DNA of 64,000 nt from Novosphingobium profundi (GCF_018491765.1 NZ_JABWCU010000024.1:1-64000); one strand, 5' to 3'; shown: positions 8,681 to 17,531, counted from the stretch's first letter. The notes: generated by a model not told the origin, from the sequence alone. Numbers and translations: made by a program.

Positions 8681-10801
8681 ATGCCCTCCATTTCGAAAAT
8701 TGCGCGTCTCGCCGGCATCGCCGCGACGCCGCTGCTGATCGCCGCCACCGCCGCCGCGGCCACCGACCCCCTTCTCTGGCTCGAGGACATCCACGGCGCG
8801 CGCGCACTCGCGCAAGTCGAGAGCTGGAACGCGGCGACCGAAAAGGCACTCGAGGCCATGCCCTCCTACGAGAGCGACCACGCCCGCGCCCTCGCCATCC
8901 TCGAGGACGACAGCAAGATCGCCGAGCCCGCGCACGTACTGGGCGACGTCGTCACCAACCTGTGGCGCGACAAGGACCACCCGCGCGGCCTGTGGCGCCA
9001 GGCGAGCCTTGCCTCCTACCTCGCGGGCAAGCCCGCCTGGCAGACGCTGATCGACGTCGATGCACTCGGCAAGCAAGAAGGCAAGTCCTGGGTCTGGCAT
9101 GGCGCCGACTGCCTCGCGCCCACCTATACCCGCTGCCTCGTTTCGCTCAGCCCGGGCGGCAGCGATGCCGATGTCGTGCGCGAGTGGGACCGCACCACCC
9201 GCCAGTTCGTGAAGGGCGGCTTCACGCTGCCCGAGGCCAAGAGCGGGGCGACCTGGGTCGATGCCGACACCCTGCTCGTCAACACCGACTTCGGCGAAGG
9301 TTCGCTGACGACCAGCGGCTATGCCCGCGTAGTGAAGCTGTGGTCGCGCGGCACCCCGCTGTCGAGCGCGACCACGCTCAAGGAGGGCAAGGTCACCGAC
9401 ATGGCGATCGGCTCGCAGGCGCTGACCGACGGGCCCACGCGCCACGTGGTGGTGACGCTCAACACCAGCTTCTACACGCATGACAGCTGGATGCTGGGCA
9501 AGGATCGCGCGCTGGTCAAGCTGCCCGTGCCCGAAAGCGCCGACATCGAGGGCGTTCTCGCAGGCCGCCTGATCGCGCTCCTGCAAAAACCGATGGGGGC
9601 CTACGCCGCCGGCTCGCTGATCAGCTGGCCGCTTGACCAGGTTCTCGCCGGAAAGACGCCCCAGCCCTCGCTGGTCTTCGCGCCCAGCGCAAGCCAGGCG
9701 ATCGAGAGCGTGGCCACCACCGACCATCGCCTCTGGATCAAGCTGCTCGACGACGTCTCGGGCAAGCTCCTCGCCCTTGCGCCCGAAGCGGACGGCTCGT
9801 GGTCGCAGACCCTCGCCAGCCTGCCCGACAAGGCCACCGTCAGCCTCGAGGCGGGTGCGGACAGCCAGGACATGGCCTTCGCCACCGTCCAGTCGTTCCT
9901 GACGCCGCCCACGCTCTACGCCATCGATGCCAAGGGCACGAGCAGCGCGATCCAGTCGCTTCCGGCCAAGTTCGACGCCGCGCAGTTCACCGTCGAACAG
10001 CACTTCGCCACCTCGAAGGACGGCACGCGCGTTCCCTACTTCCTCGCCATCCGCAAGGGCGTGAAGGGGCCGGTCCCCGCGTTGATCCACGCCTATGGCG
10101 GCTTCCGCCTGCCCCAGACGCCGACCTACCTCGCCACCGAACCCTACCGCGCGGGCCCGCTCGCGATGTTCTGGGCCGAGGAAGGCAATGCCTATGTCCT
10201 CGCCAACATCCGCGGCGGCGGCGAATACGGCCCGCGTTGGCACGACGCGGCGCTGCGCGAAAAGCGCCAGAACGCCTATGACGATCTCTACGCCATCGCC
10301 GAGGACCTCGTCGCGCGCGGGATCAGCGCCAAGGGCAGGATCGCGGTCTCGGGCCGCTCGAACGGCGGCCTGATGGCGGGCGTCGCCATGACCCAGCGCC
10401 CCGACCTCTTCGGTGCGGCGATCATCGGCTCGCCGCTGCTTGACATGAAGCGCTACTCGCACCTGTCGGCGGGCGCCTCGTGGATGGCCGAATACGGCAA
10501 TCCCGACGTGCCGGCCGACTGGGCCTTCATTTCGAAATATTCGCCCTACCAGGCGCTGACGAAGGGGGTGAAATACCCCGCACCGTTCCTTTACCTTTCA
10601 ACCGAGGACGACCGCGTCCATCCCGGCCACGCGCGCAAGTTTGCCGGAAAACTGGAAGCCCTGGGCGACCGCTTCTACTTCCACGAATACCGCGAGGGCG
10701 GCCACTCGGTCGGCGCCGACCCGGCCGAGGACGCGGTGCGCGCCGCCCTGCTCCACGCCTATCTCCAGCGCGAGCTCATGGGTGTGACGCCCAGGCCCTG
10801 A
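8681..10801 (+). CDS. Prolyl oligopeptidase family serine peptidase, exported
   Basis: 706 residues. A Sec signal peptide (about 1-29, ending in an Ala-rich tract) precedes an S9 N-terminal beta-propeller (about 30-440) and an alpha/beta hydrolase domain. The catalytic triad is visible: Ser in GRSNGG, Asp in STEDDRVHP and His in EGGHS. RGGGEYGPRWH near residue 510 is a signature of the S9A family. It would cleave short proline-containing or other peptides in the periplasm. The start at 8681 gives a clean signal peptide; an in-frame start 63 bp upstream would bury it. Substrate range is unknown. Confidence 0.92.
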   Translation: MPSISKIARLAGIAATPLLIAATAAAATDPLLWLEDIHGARALAQVESWNAATEKALEAMPSYESDHARALAILEDDSKIAEPAHVLGDVVTNLWRDKDHPRGLWRQASLASYLAGKPAWQTLIDVDALGKQEGKSWVWHGADCLAPTYTRCLVSLSPGGSDADVVREWDRTTRQFVKGGFTLPEAKSGATWVDADTLLVNTDFGEGSLTTSGYARVVKLWSRGTPLSSATTLKEGKVTDMAIGSQALTDGPTRHVVVTLNTSFYTHDSWMLGKDRALVKLPVPESADIEGVLAGRLIALLQKPMGAYAAGSLISWPLDQVLAGKTPQPSLVFAPSASQAIESVATTDHRLWIKLLDDVSGKLLALAPEADGSWSQTLASLPDKATVSLEAGADSQDMAFATVQSFLTPPTLYAIDAKGTSSAIQSLPAKFDAAQFTVEQHFATSKDGTRVPYFLAIRKGVKGPVPALIHAYGGFRLPQTPTYLATEPYRAGPLAMFWAEEGNAYVLANIRGGGEYGPRWHDAALREKRQNAYDDLYAIAEDLVARGISAKGRIAVSGRSNGGLMAGVAMTQRPDLFGAAIIGSPLLDMKRYSHLSAGASWMAEYGNPDVPADWAFISKYSPYQALTKGVKYPAPFLYLSTEDDRVHPGHARKFAGKLEALGDRFYFHEYREGGHSVGADPAEDAVRAALLHAYLQRELMGVTPRP

Positions 10802-10843
10802 TCGTCGGCGATGCCCCCTCTCCCGCCCCCGAGGCGGGGGAGG

Positions 10844-11719
10844 TCAGCCGGCGGCTTCGCGCGCCAGTACCTTGGCGAGCTCGCCCTCGAAATGATCCGC
10901 AAGCGCGCGGCAGGGCGCCTCGACGGCAGCGCCCGTCGCGCCGGCCGCCTGCGCATGCTGGGGGTGCGACGCGATCACGCGCTCGCACGGCAGCGCGCGC
11001 AAGCGCGTGAAACTGCCCCGAAACGCAGCCAGCGCCTGCGCGTTCGCGGGATCCGAATAGCGGTAGACCTCATCCGTCAGCGCGCTCAGGCTGGCGGTGG
11101 CGACGAAGGCCTGGCAGCCACCGGTGTGCGCGCAGCTTTTCCACGACCAGCTCATGCTGCCCGGCGTATGGCCCGGTGTCGCGTGCGCGGTCAGCTCGAG
11201 CGAACCCACCCGAAGTGTCTCGCCGTCGCGCACCACCTCGACCACCGGCACCGGGGGATAGGCGAAAAGCTCGGTGAATTGCGGGTCGCTGCGACCGCTG
11301 TGGCCGGCGCGCAGGACCTGTGCCCCCGCTTCGCTTGCCACCACGCGTGCCCCGCTGTCGCGTGCAAGGGCCGCGATACCGCTCGCGTGGTCGTAGTGCG
11401 GCTCGGTGCTGACGATCAGCTTCACCTCGCGGATCGAATGGCCGATCTGGGCAAGGTGCGCCTCGAGCACCGGCGCCCATTGGGCGAGCCCTGCGTCGAT
11501 GAGGACGAGCCCCTCCCCGCTGTCGACCACGGTCACGCTGAGCGTGGGCGAGCCCAGCGCCCAGGTGTTGCCGTAAAGAAGCCGCGGCGGTGCTGGCTCG
11601 CCAAAGGCCCCCGCGTACTTCGCCGCGACGGGCGCGGTCAGCGGATCGTCCGCCGCCAATGCCGGGGTAGCCAGCATCACCAGGCCCAGTGCGGCCAAGC
11701 CCTTGTGCATCACGCTCAT
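10844..11719 (-). CDS. Subclass B3 metallo-beta-lactamase homologue with Glu in the zinc site (B3-E type)
   Basis: 291 residues with a Sec signal peptide (about 1-22, ending ALA). The fold landmarks of subclass B3 are present: LLYGNTWALG, LVLIDAGL, and TPGHTPGSMSW with His184, then His252 in ASHPQHA. The first zinc motif, normally HxHxDH, reads EPHYDH (Glu106, His108, Asp110, His111). A Glu at the first position defines the B3-E variants; the known example is SIE-1 of Sphingobium indicum, an active beta-lactamase. This gene may therefore encode a periplasmic carbapenem- or cephalosporin-hydrolysing enzyme; activity is not shown by sequence. Its ATG overlaps the stop of the upstream pseudouridine synthase gene (ATGA), so translation is probably coupled. 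Confidence 0.88.
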   Translation of the reverse strand: MSVMHKGLAALGLVMLATPALAADDPLTAPVAAKYAGAFGEPAPPRLLYGNTWALGSPTLSVTVVDSGEGLVLIDAGLAQWAPVLEAHLAQIGHSIREVKLIVSTEPHYDHASGIAALARDSGARVVASEAGAQVLRAGHSGRSDPQFTELFAYPPVPVVEVVRDGETLRVGSLELTAHATPGHTPGSMSWSWKSCAHTGGCQAFVATASLSALTDEVYRYSDPANAQALAAFRGSFTRLRALPCERVIASHPQHAQAAGATGAAVEAPCRALADHFEGELAKVLAREAAG

Positions 11720-12258
11720 CCTTCGCTCCATGTCCCCGGCGCAATGCCCTCGAGGCTCCAGTCGCCGATGCGCCAGCGCACGAGACGCAAGGTCGGAAAA
11801 CCGACCGCAGCGGTCATGCGCCGCACCTGTCGGTTGCGGCCCTCGTGGATGGTCAGTTCGATCCAGCTGTCGGGCACCGACTTGCGGTAGCGCACCGGCG
11901 GCACGCGGTCCCACAGTTCGGGCGGATCGATGCGCCGGGCGAGCGCGGGACGCGTCATCCCGTCCTTGAGCATGACCCCTTTCGCGAGCGCCGTGATCGC
12001 CGCTTCGTCGACATCGCCTTCCACTTGCGCAAGGTAGGTCTTGCCCATCTTGAACTTCGGGTCCGCGATACGCGCCTGGAGCCGGCCGTCGTCGGTCAGG
12101 AGCATCAGCCCCTCGCTGTCGCGGTCGAGGCGGCCCGCGGGATAGACGCCGGGAACGTCGATGTAGTCCGAGAGCGTCGCGCGCGGGGTAGGAGAGCCGG
12201 CATCGGTGAACTGCGAGAGCACGTCGAAGGGTTTGTTGAACAGGATCAGGCGCGCCAT
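11716..12258 (-). CDS. rluE: RsuA/RluE-family 23S rRNA pseudouridine synthase
   Basis: 180 residues. The catalytic Asp45 lies in AGRLDRDSEGLMLLT, the RsuA-family motif. There is no N-terminal S4 domain and the protein starts directly with ILFNKPFDVLSQF, as RluE does; RluE isomerises U2457 in 23S rRNA. C-terminal HEGRNRQVRRM is the second family motif. It overlaps the downstream B3 metallo-beta-lactamase-like gene by 4 bp, an unexpected pairing. The name follows the lack of an S4 domain; RluB/RluF relatives normally carry one. Confidence 0.9.
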   Translation of the reverse strand: MARLILFNKPFDVLSQFTDAGSPTPRATLSDYIDVPGVYPAGRLDRDSEGLMLLTDDGRLQARIADPKFKMGKTYLAQVEGDVDEAAITALAKGVMLKDGMTRPALARRIDPPELWDRVPPVRYRKSVPDSWIELTIHEGRNRQVRRMTAAVGFPTLRLVRWRIGDWSLEGIAPGTWSEG

Positions 12259-12345
12259 CGCGGGGGGATATCTCCGGGCGGGAAGGAAAAAGGGGGAACA
12301 AGCGTGTGCTCTCGTGCACTTTCCCCGCTTGGAAGGAAAACGTCA

Positions 12346-13626
12346 ATGATCGCCCGCCTGCATTCGACCTGGTATTCCCTGCGCGCCAGCTACTGGTTCT
12401 ACCCTGCGCTTTTCGCGGTGCTCGCCGCGCTGCTGGGGGTGGCGATGGTCGAGCTCGACCACTCCGACGCGGTGCGCTGGGTGCTGCGCTCGGACTGGCT
12501 GGAACCGGTGCGCATCGATGGCGCCAGCAGCCTGCTGAGCGTGGCGACCGGGTCGATGCTGGGGGTGGCGGGCACCGTGTTCTCGATCACCATTGCCGCA
12601 GTCGCCTACGCCAGCGGCAACTACGGCCCGCGTCTGCTCACCAACTTCATGGAAGACAAGGGCAACCAGCTCAGCCTTGCGACTTTCATCGGTACGTTCG
12701 TCTATGGCCTCACCGTCATGCGCGCGATGCGTTCGGGCAGCGGCACGGCGCCCGCCTTCGTCCCGCAGGTCTCGCTGCTGGTTGCCTTCCTCCTGCTGGT
12801 GATCACCACCGGCGTTCTGGTCTATTTCCTCCACCACATTCCCGCCAGCATCCGCATCAACACCGTGCTCGAGAGCATCGGGCGCCGCCTGCTCGACCAG
12901 ATCGACGAGCGCTATCCCCACCAGGGCGCGCGCGATCCGGCCGCGCGGCCCACATTGCATGGGGCCCCCGTGCGCGCCTGCGCCACCGGCTACGTGCGCG
13001 TGATCGAGCTTGCCGCGCTGTGCGAGCTGGCAGAGCGCGAAGGCCTGCTCGTCACCCTCGCCGTGCGCACGGGCGATTTCGTCTATCCGGGCGTGGTGCT
13101 GGCCGAGACCGACGCACGCCAGCTCGACGAGGATCTCGCCTGCGCGCTGCGCGACTGCCTGGCGCTCGGCGCCTCGCGCACCGCCGAACAGGACATCGAG
13201 TTCTCGATCGACGAACTGGTGGAGATCGCCCTGCGCGCGCTTTCGCCCGCGATCAACGATCCCTTCACCGCGATCACCGCGGTCCACTGGGTGGGCGCGG
13301 CAACCGCTGCCTTCGGCCAGCGCGACCTCGCGCACGAGAAGTGGAACCGGGGCGATCCCAGCTGCCCGCTTGCCCGCCTGCACAGCGATTTTGCGCATTT
13401 CCTCGATCGCGGCTTTGTCGCCATGCGCAGCGCGCTCGCCACCAACCGGCTCGCCGCGATCGTCGCGCTCGACGCGCTCGACACCGCCGCCCGGCAGGTA
13501 AGCGAGGGGCCACGCCGGCGCGCCTTGCACGAAGAGATGGACCAGCTCCTCGCTCAGGCCAAAGAACACCTGTGCGGCCCCGATCTTGCGAGCGTGCGCG
13601 AACGCCACCGCGTCCTGCGCGCCTGA
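12346..13626 (+). CDS. DUF2254 membrane protein
   Basis: 426 residues. Four hydrophobic segments occupy the first ~170 residues (about 15-37, 68-95, 108-128, 140-160), followed by a large soluble C-terminal domain with NDPFTAITAVHWVGAA and repeated helices. This is the DUF2254 arrangement; function is unknown and it is predicted to sit in the inner membrane. The ATG follows GGAAGGAAAACGTCA. It is transcribed divergently from the rluE-like gene and convergently with terC, 10 bp away. Confidence 0.88.
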   Translation: MIARLHSTWYSLRASYWFYPALFAVLAALLGVAMVELDHSDAVRWVLRSDWLEPVRIDGASSLLSVATGSMLGVAGTVFSITIAAVAYASGNYGPRLLTNFMEDKGNQLSLATFIGTFVYGLTVMRAMRSGSGTAPAFVPQVSLLVAFLLLVITTGVLVYFLHHIPASIRINTVLESIGRRLLDQIDERYPHQGARDPAARPTLHGAPVRACATGYVRVIELAALCELAEREGLLVTLAVRTGDFVYPGVVLAETDARQLDEDLACALRDCLALGASRTAEQDIEFSIDELVEIALRALSPAINDPFTAITAVHWVGAATAAFGQRDLAHEKWNRGDPSCPLARLHSDFAHFLDRGFVAMRSALATNRLAAIVALDALDTAARQVSEGPRRRALHEEMDQLLAQAKEHLCGPDLASVRERHRVLRA

Positions 13627-13636
13627 CCCCGCGCGA

Positions 13637-14644
13637 TCAGGGCGCGGGATGCGGCGGCGGCTCCTCCCCGCGCGTGCGGACCAGCGACCAGACCACCCCG
13701 CCCGCGATCAGCGACAGCGTCACCCCCAGGCTGAGCAGCGGCGGGAACTTGGCACCGTCCATCAGGAAGTCGGAGACGAAGATCTTGCCCCCGATGAACA
13801 CCAGCACGAGCGCCAGCGCATATTGCAGGTAGTGGAAGCGGTGCACCATCGCGGCCAGCGCGAAATAGAGCGCGCGCAGGCCCAGGATTGCCATGATGTT
13901 CGAGGTGTAGACGATGAAGGTGTCGCGCGTGATCGTGAAGATCGCGGGCACCGAATCGACCGCGAAGACGAGATCGGCCAGGTTGATCACCACCAGCGCG
14001 AGGAACAGCGGGGTTGCCGCCCAGACCATTTTCGCGGCGCCCGTCGTGGCTCCGGCTTGCGCCGGAACCTTGACGAAGAAATGCTCGCCGTGGTGCTCCT
14101 TGGTGACGCGCATGTGCCGCGAAATCCAGCGCACCACCCGGTTGTTGCCGATGTCGGGCTCGCTTTCGCCGGTAAACAGCATCTTCACGCCGGTAAAGAC
14201 GAGGAAGGCGGCGAACAGGTACATCACCCAGTAGGCCCGCTCGATCATCGCCGCGCCGCCCGCAATCATCAACCCGCGCAACACGATCACCGCCAGGATG
14301 CCCCACAGGAGCGCGCGGTACTGGTACTTGGGCGCCACCGCGAAGAAGCCGAAGATCATCGAGATCACGAAGACGTTGTCGATCGAGAGCGCCTTTTCGA
14401 TGAAGTAGCCGGTATAGTACTCCATGCCCGCATCGGCCCCCTTCTGGAGCCAGATCCAGCCGCCGAAGAGCAGCGCAATGGCGATGTAGAACACCGAGAG
14501 CTTGAGTGACTCGCGAATGCCCATCGCCTTGTCCTCCTTGTGGAGGAAGCCCAGGTCGAACGCGGTGAGGGCAATGACGATGCCCACGAACGAGAGCCAG
14601 AACCAGACACTCGTGCCCAGCCAGCTGTAATTCAGGAATTCCAT
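13637..14644 (-). CDS. TerC family integral membrane protein
   Basis: 335 residues with about nine transmembrane helices. The family motifs are FDLGFLHKEDKAM after the first helix, EKALSIDNVFV and DLVFAVDSVPAIF; the acidic residues in these two repeats bind metal ions in this group. TerC/Alx proteins export Mn2+ or support metallation of exported proteins. The C-terminus is a short charged tail ending in Pro-rich residues. In E. coli alx is preceded by a Mn riboswitch; I do not see a convincing one here, only a 12-bp inverted repeat at 14677-14712. Confidence 0.9.
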   Translation of the reverse strand: MEFLNYSWLGTSVWFWLSFVGIVIALTAFDLGFLHKEDKAMGIRESLKLSVFYIAIALLFGGWIWLQKGADAGMEYYTGYFIEKALSIDNVFVISMIFGFFAVAPKYQYRALLWGILAVIVLRGLMIAGGAAMIERAYWVMYLFAAFLVFTGVKMLFTGESEPDIGNNRVVRWISRHMRVTKEHHGEHFFVKVPAQAGATTGAAKMVWAATPLFLALVVINLADLVFAVDSVPAIFTITRDTFIVYTSNIMAILGLRALYFALAAMVHRFHYLQYALALVLVFIGGKIFVSDFLMDGAKFPPLLSLGVTLSLIAGGVVWSLVRTRGEEPPPHPAP

Positions 14645-14676
14645 GGGGTGTGCCTCATGGTTCGAGGAAACGGGAG

Positions 14677-14712
14677 GCGCCGGCGCGTCAAGGGGGGACT
14701 ACGCGCCGGCGC
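14677..14712 (-). terminator. Strong hairpin between the small YdcH-like gene and terC
   Basis: Perfect 12-bp inverted repeat GCGCCGGCGCGT / ACGCGCCGGCGC around a 12-base loop. There is no T-run, so it may end the 14728-14901 transcript inefficiently or act in the terC leader. Confidence 0.5.
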
Positions 14713-14727
14713 GGGGAGAAGCCGATA

Positions 14728-14901
14728 TCAGGCCGGCGTCAGGGGGATTGACAGCCGCGACAGCCTCTCCCGGATCCCGTTCTTGATGCCCATGAGGCGG
14801 GCGATTTCACCTCGATCGCTGCGGCGCCCGCGCTGAGCGCGGCGCAGCCGCGAATCGATCCGCTGGAGTTTCTCGAGCGTGCGGAACATCTTTTCGGTCA
14901 T
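14728..14901 (-). CDS. Small YdcH/DUF465-like protein
   Basis: 57 residues, read directly from the sequence: it begins MTEKMFRTLEKLQRID and ends SIPLTPA. The middle, RSDRGEIARLMGIKNGIRERL, matches the spacing of the DUF465 core (EIARLKxxKxxIKDxI), making it a third relative of the proteins at 3180 and 3559. It is predicted to form two helices. The first codons are partly duplicated just upstream (ATGACCGA occurs at 14909 and again at 14901), but the copy at 14909 meets a stop at once, so 14901 is the start. Function unknown. Confidence 0.65.
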   Translation of the reverse strand: MTEKMFRTLEKLQRIDSRLRRAQRGRRSDRGEIARLMGIKNGIRERLSRLSIPLTPA

Positions 14902-15253
14902 TCGGTCATTCCCTGTCGAACGCGTGTGGAAGTTCGATCGGACGAAACGACACCCGGTTTCGCGAGCAATGAAACATTACACGCGAACCACAGGTCGGAC
15001 CCGAATTTGAGACGTAAGTCCGGATCCTGCATCGGCTTCACCCGATGCGGTCCGACATCACGCGGCAACTGTGAACCCTGCAAAATCAACAGGAAGTCAG
15101 TCACTCGCGCCAGAGGGGCCCGGCCCGCACATCTGATATAAGACCGAATCGATCTTGTTACAACCTCGCGTTGCGGGGCGCCCGTGCCGGTTTCGCTTGA
15201 CGGAGCCGCCCTGACCAATATTAATATGATATCACTTTAAGGGGCAAACCGAA
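14902..15253. other. 352-bp intergenic region without a convincing gene
   Basis: It holds only short open frames with poor codon use. The right end is clearly more AT-rich and contains the promoter of the SPFH gene (15197-15224). I see no RNA gene or terminator in the rest. Confidence 0.6.
15197..15227 (+). promoter_or_regulatory. Promoter of the SPFH gene with a palindrome over the -10 box
   Basis: TTGACG (15197-15202), a 16-base spacer and TATTAA (15219-15224) fit a sigma-70 promoter 30 bp before the ATG. The -10 box lies inside the perfect palindrome ATATTAATAT (15218-15227), followed by GATATC. The ribbon-helix-helix protein encoded downstream is a natural candidate to bind it; that is inference. 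Confidence 0.6.
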
Positions 15254-16162
15254 ATGGTCGATGCAAGACAGTCCATGAATTCCAGCCAGGAATTTTCCGC
15301 CACGAGCACCAGCGGCTATCTCATGCTCGGGATCTGGTTCGTTGTCCTGCTCGGCGTGATCGCCGCGATCGCCAGCCTTGCCGGTTCGGATCCTAGCGGC
15401 GGCGAAGTGGCGGCCACGCTCGCCTTCGTGCTGCCCGCGATCGTGATCGAAGTGCTGATCCTGTCCGGCTTCTACATGATCCAGCCCAACCAGGGCAGCG
15501 CGATCACGCTCTTCGGCAGCTACCGGGGGACCGACCGCGCCACCGGGCTGCGCTGGATCTGGCCCTGGATGGGCAAGGCCAAGGTTTCGGTGCGCACAAA
15601 CAACATCGTCTCGGAAAAGCTCAAGGTGAACGACTTGCGCGGCAATCCGATCGAGATCGCCGCGAACGTCGTCTGGCGCATTTCCGACACCGCCCAGGCG
15701 CTTTACGACGTCGACGACTACCGCGCCTTCGTCGACGTGCAGGTCGAGGCGGCCGTGCGCACCATCGGCTCGCGCTACCCCTACGACGGCGAGGACGAGG
15801 ACATGACCCTGCGCGGCAGCCACGAAGAGGTGAACACCGAGCTGCGCCGCGAACTGATCGACCGACTCAAGGTCGCGGGGATCACCGTCGACGAATGCGG
15901 CCTCACCCACCTTGCCTACGCGCCCGAAATCGCCGGGGCCATGCTGCGCCGCCAGCAGGCCGAAGCGGTGATCGCCGCGCGGCGCAAGCTCGTCGAGGGC
16001 GCGGTGTCGATGGTCGAGATGGCGCTCGACGAACTCTCGACCAAGCAGGTCGTCGAACTCGACGACGAGCGCCGCGCGGCGATGGTCTCGAACCTCATGG
16101 TCGTGCTGTGCGGCGAGCGCGACACCCAGCCGGTGGTCAACGCCGGCTCGCTCTACACGTGA
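15254..16162 (+). CDS. SPFH/band-7 domain membrane protein
   Basis: 302 residues. Two hydrophobic segments near the N-terminus (about 22-45 and 53-75) are followed by an SPFH domain (about 75-240) with YRGTDRATGLRW, VSVRTNNIVSEKLKVNDLRGNPIEI and AAVRTIGSRYPYD. A helical tail with RRQQAEAVIAARRKLVEGAV is typical of SPFH proteins. They assemble into membrane-anchored rings or microdomains; the substrate process here is unknown. The stop is 24 bp before a ribbon-helix-helix gene, and this pair is a recurrent two-gene unit in proteobacteria. Confidence 0.88.
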   Translation: MVDARQSMNSSQEFSATSTSGYLMLGIWFVVLLGVIAAIASLAGSDPSGGEVAATLAFVLPAIVIEVLILSGFYMIQPNQGSAITLFGSYRGTDRATGLRWIWPWMGKAKVSVRTNNIVSEKLKVNDLRGNPIEIAANVVWRISDTAQALYDVDDYRAFVDVQVEAAVRTIGSRYPYDGEDEDMTLRGSHEEVNTELRRELIDRLKVAGITVDECGLTHLAYAPEIAGAMLRRQQAEAVIAARRKLVEGAVSMVEMALDELSTKQVVELDDERRAAMVSNLMVVLCGERDTQPVVNAGSLYT

Positions 16163-16186
16163 GCGGCGCGATGGCGCGCTGAACTG

Positions 16187-16408
16187 ATGCCGAGTCCCGC
16201 CAAGAAGGCCTTTCCCCTCCGCCTCGATCCGGCGCTCCACGCCGCGCTGGAGCGTCTCGCGGCAAGCGATTTCCGCTCGGTGAACGCCGAAATCGAGGTG
16301 CTCCTGCGCGAGGCCCTCGCGGGGCGCGGCATCAAGGTGGAAGTCAGCAAGCCCGCGCGGCGCGGCCGACCGGCGGCCCTATCCGCGCCCGAAGACGACG
16401 AGAACTGA
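16187..16408 (+). CDS. Arc-like ribbon-helix-helix DNA-binding protein
   Basis: 73 residues. KKAFPLRLDPALHAALERLAASDFRSVNAEIEVLLREAL (residues 6-44) reads as a beta strand and two helices of the Arc/MetJ type; the C-terminus is basic then acidic. Such proteins bind palindromic operators as dimers. Because it follows the SPFH gene and the promoter of that gene contains a perfect AT palindrome, autoregulation is plausible. No toxin gene is adjacent. Confidence 0.8.
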   Translation: MPSPAKKAFPLRLDPALHAALERLAASDFRSVNAEIEVLLREALAGRGIKVEVSKPARRGRPAALSAPEDDEN

Positions 16409-16485
16409 TCACGCAGCGTCCCGAAGCGGGACGGGGTGTTTCGCGTTTACCCCTTGGTCGTGCGCACGGCCTAAGACGGGGCATC

Positions 16486-17466
16486 ATGCGCCCGATCCGA
16501 CTCGCCAACGCCGCCAAGGTCCCCGCGACCGCCGTCCTCGCTTCCGCGCTGGCGCTGGCCGCCCTCGCGCTGCCCCAGGCCCGTTCCGCCGAGGCCGGCG
16601 AGGCCCCCTACACCGTAGTCGAGAGCGGGCGCAGCTTCACGCGCCTGCAGGATGCGATCGATGCGATAGGCGATGGCCAAGGCACGATCCGCTTCGCGCC
16701 CTTGCGCTATTCCGATTGCGGCGTGCAGGCCCGCGGCGAAGTGACCTACCAGGCCGAGATTCCGGGCCAGGCGATCCTCGACGGCGTCACCTGCGAGGGC
16801 AAGGCCGCGCTCGTCCTGCGCGGACGCGCGGCGCACATCGAGGGGATGGTCTTCGCCAACATGCACGTTCCCGAGAAGAACGGCGCCGGAATAAGGCTCG
16901 AACAGGGCAACCTCACGGTATCGCAAAGCTGGTTTCGCGACAGCGAACAGGGCATCCTCTCGGGCGACGATCCGGCCGGCAGCATCGCCATCGACAAGTC
17001 CACCTTCACGCGGCTGGGAAGCTGCGAGGGGCCGGGCTGCGCGCATTCGCTCTATATCGGCAACTACGGTTCGCTCACCGTGACCCGTAGCCGCTTCGAA
17101 GCCGGTACCGGCGGGCATTACCTCAAGGCCCGCGCATCGCGCATCGCGGTGCTGAACGACAGTTTCGACGACACCTCCGGGCGCGCCACCAATTACATGA
17201 TCGACCTGCCCGACGGCGCCAGTGGCGAGATTTCGGGCAACTGGTTCGTGCAGGGACGCGACAAGGAAAACTACTCGGCCTTCATCGCGGTCGCCGCCGA
17301 ACACCGCATACATTCCTCGGCGGGCCTCTCCGTCACCGGCAACAACGCCCGCTTCGCACCTGGCCTCGATCGCCGCAGCGCGTTCGTCGCCGACTGGTCA
17401 GGAGCACCGATCCGGATCGAGGGCAACACGCTGGGCGCAGGGCTGGTGCGCTTCGAGAAGCGCTGA
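16486..17466 (+). CDS. Exported right-handed beta-helix protein
   Basis: 326 residues. A signal peptide covers about residues 1-38. The rest is rich in short strands with repeating I/V-G-N and N/S-turn patterns (for example IEGMVFANMHV, LTVSQSWFRDSEQG, IAIDKSTFTRLG, LTVTRSRFEAGTG), characteristic of a parallel beta-helix as in pectate lyase or nitrous-oxide-accessory-like folds. No catalytic Asp/Arg set can be assigned, so it may bind or cleave a polysaccharide in the periplasm or outside. It stands alone. Confidence 0.75.
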   Translation: MRPIRLANAAKVPATAVLASALALAALALPQARSAEAGEAPYTVVESGRSFTRLQDAIDAIGDGQGTIRFAPLRYSDCGVQARGEVTYQAEIPGQAILDGVTCEGKAALVLRGRAAHIEGMVFANMHVPEKNGAGIRLEQGNLTVSQSWFRDSEQGILSGDDPAGSIAIDKSTFTRLGSCEGPGCAHSLYIGNYGSLTVTRSRFEAGTGGHYLKARASRIAVLNDSFDDTSGRATNYMIDLPDGASGEISGNWFVQGRDKENYSAFIAVAAEHRIHSSAGLSVTGNNARFAPGLDRRSAFVADWSGAPIRIEGNTLGAGLVRFEKR

Positions 17467-17518
17467 AACAGCCACGCCGGGGCCGCCAGGGCCGCACCGC
17501 TCGCCGCAGCTTCGTTGC

Positions 17519-17531
17519 GTTACGGTGTAAC
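17519..17531. promoter_or_regulatory. Short perfect inverted repeat upstream of a hypothetical gene
   Basis: GTTAC-GGT-GTAAC, 20 bp before the ATG at 17551; GTGTAA recurs 10 bp later as a direct repeat. Possible operator, regulator unknown. Confidence 0.35.

Noticed and set aside
14644..14728. Mn-sensing yybP-ykoY riboswitch in the terC leader
   Set aside because: The gap is short and dominated by one simple hairpin; the conserved internal loops of that riboswitch are not visible.
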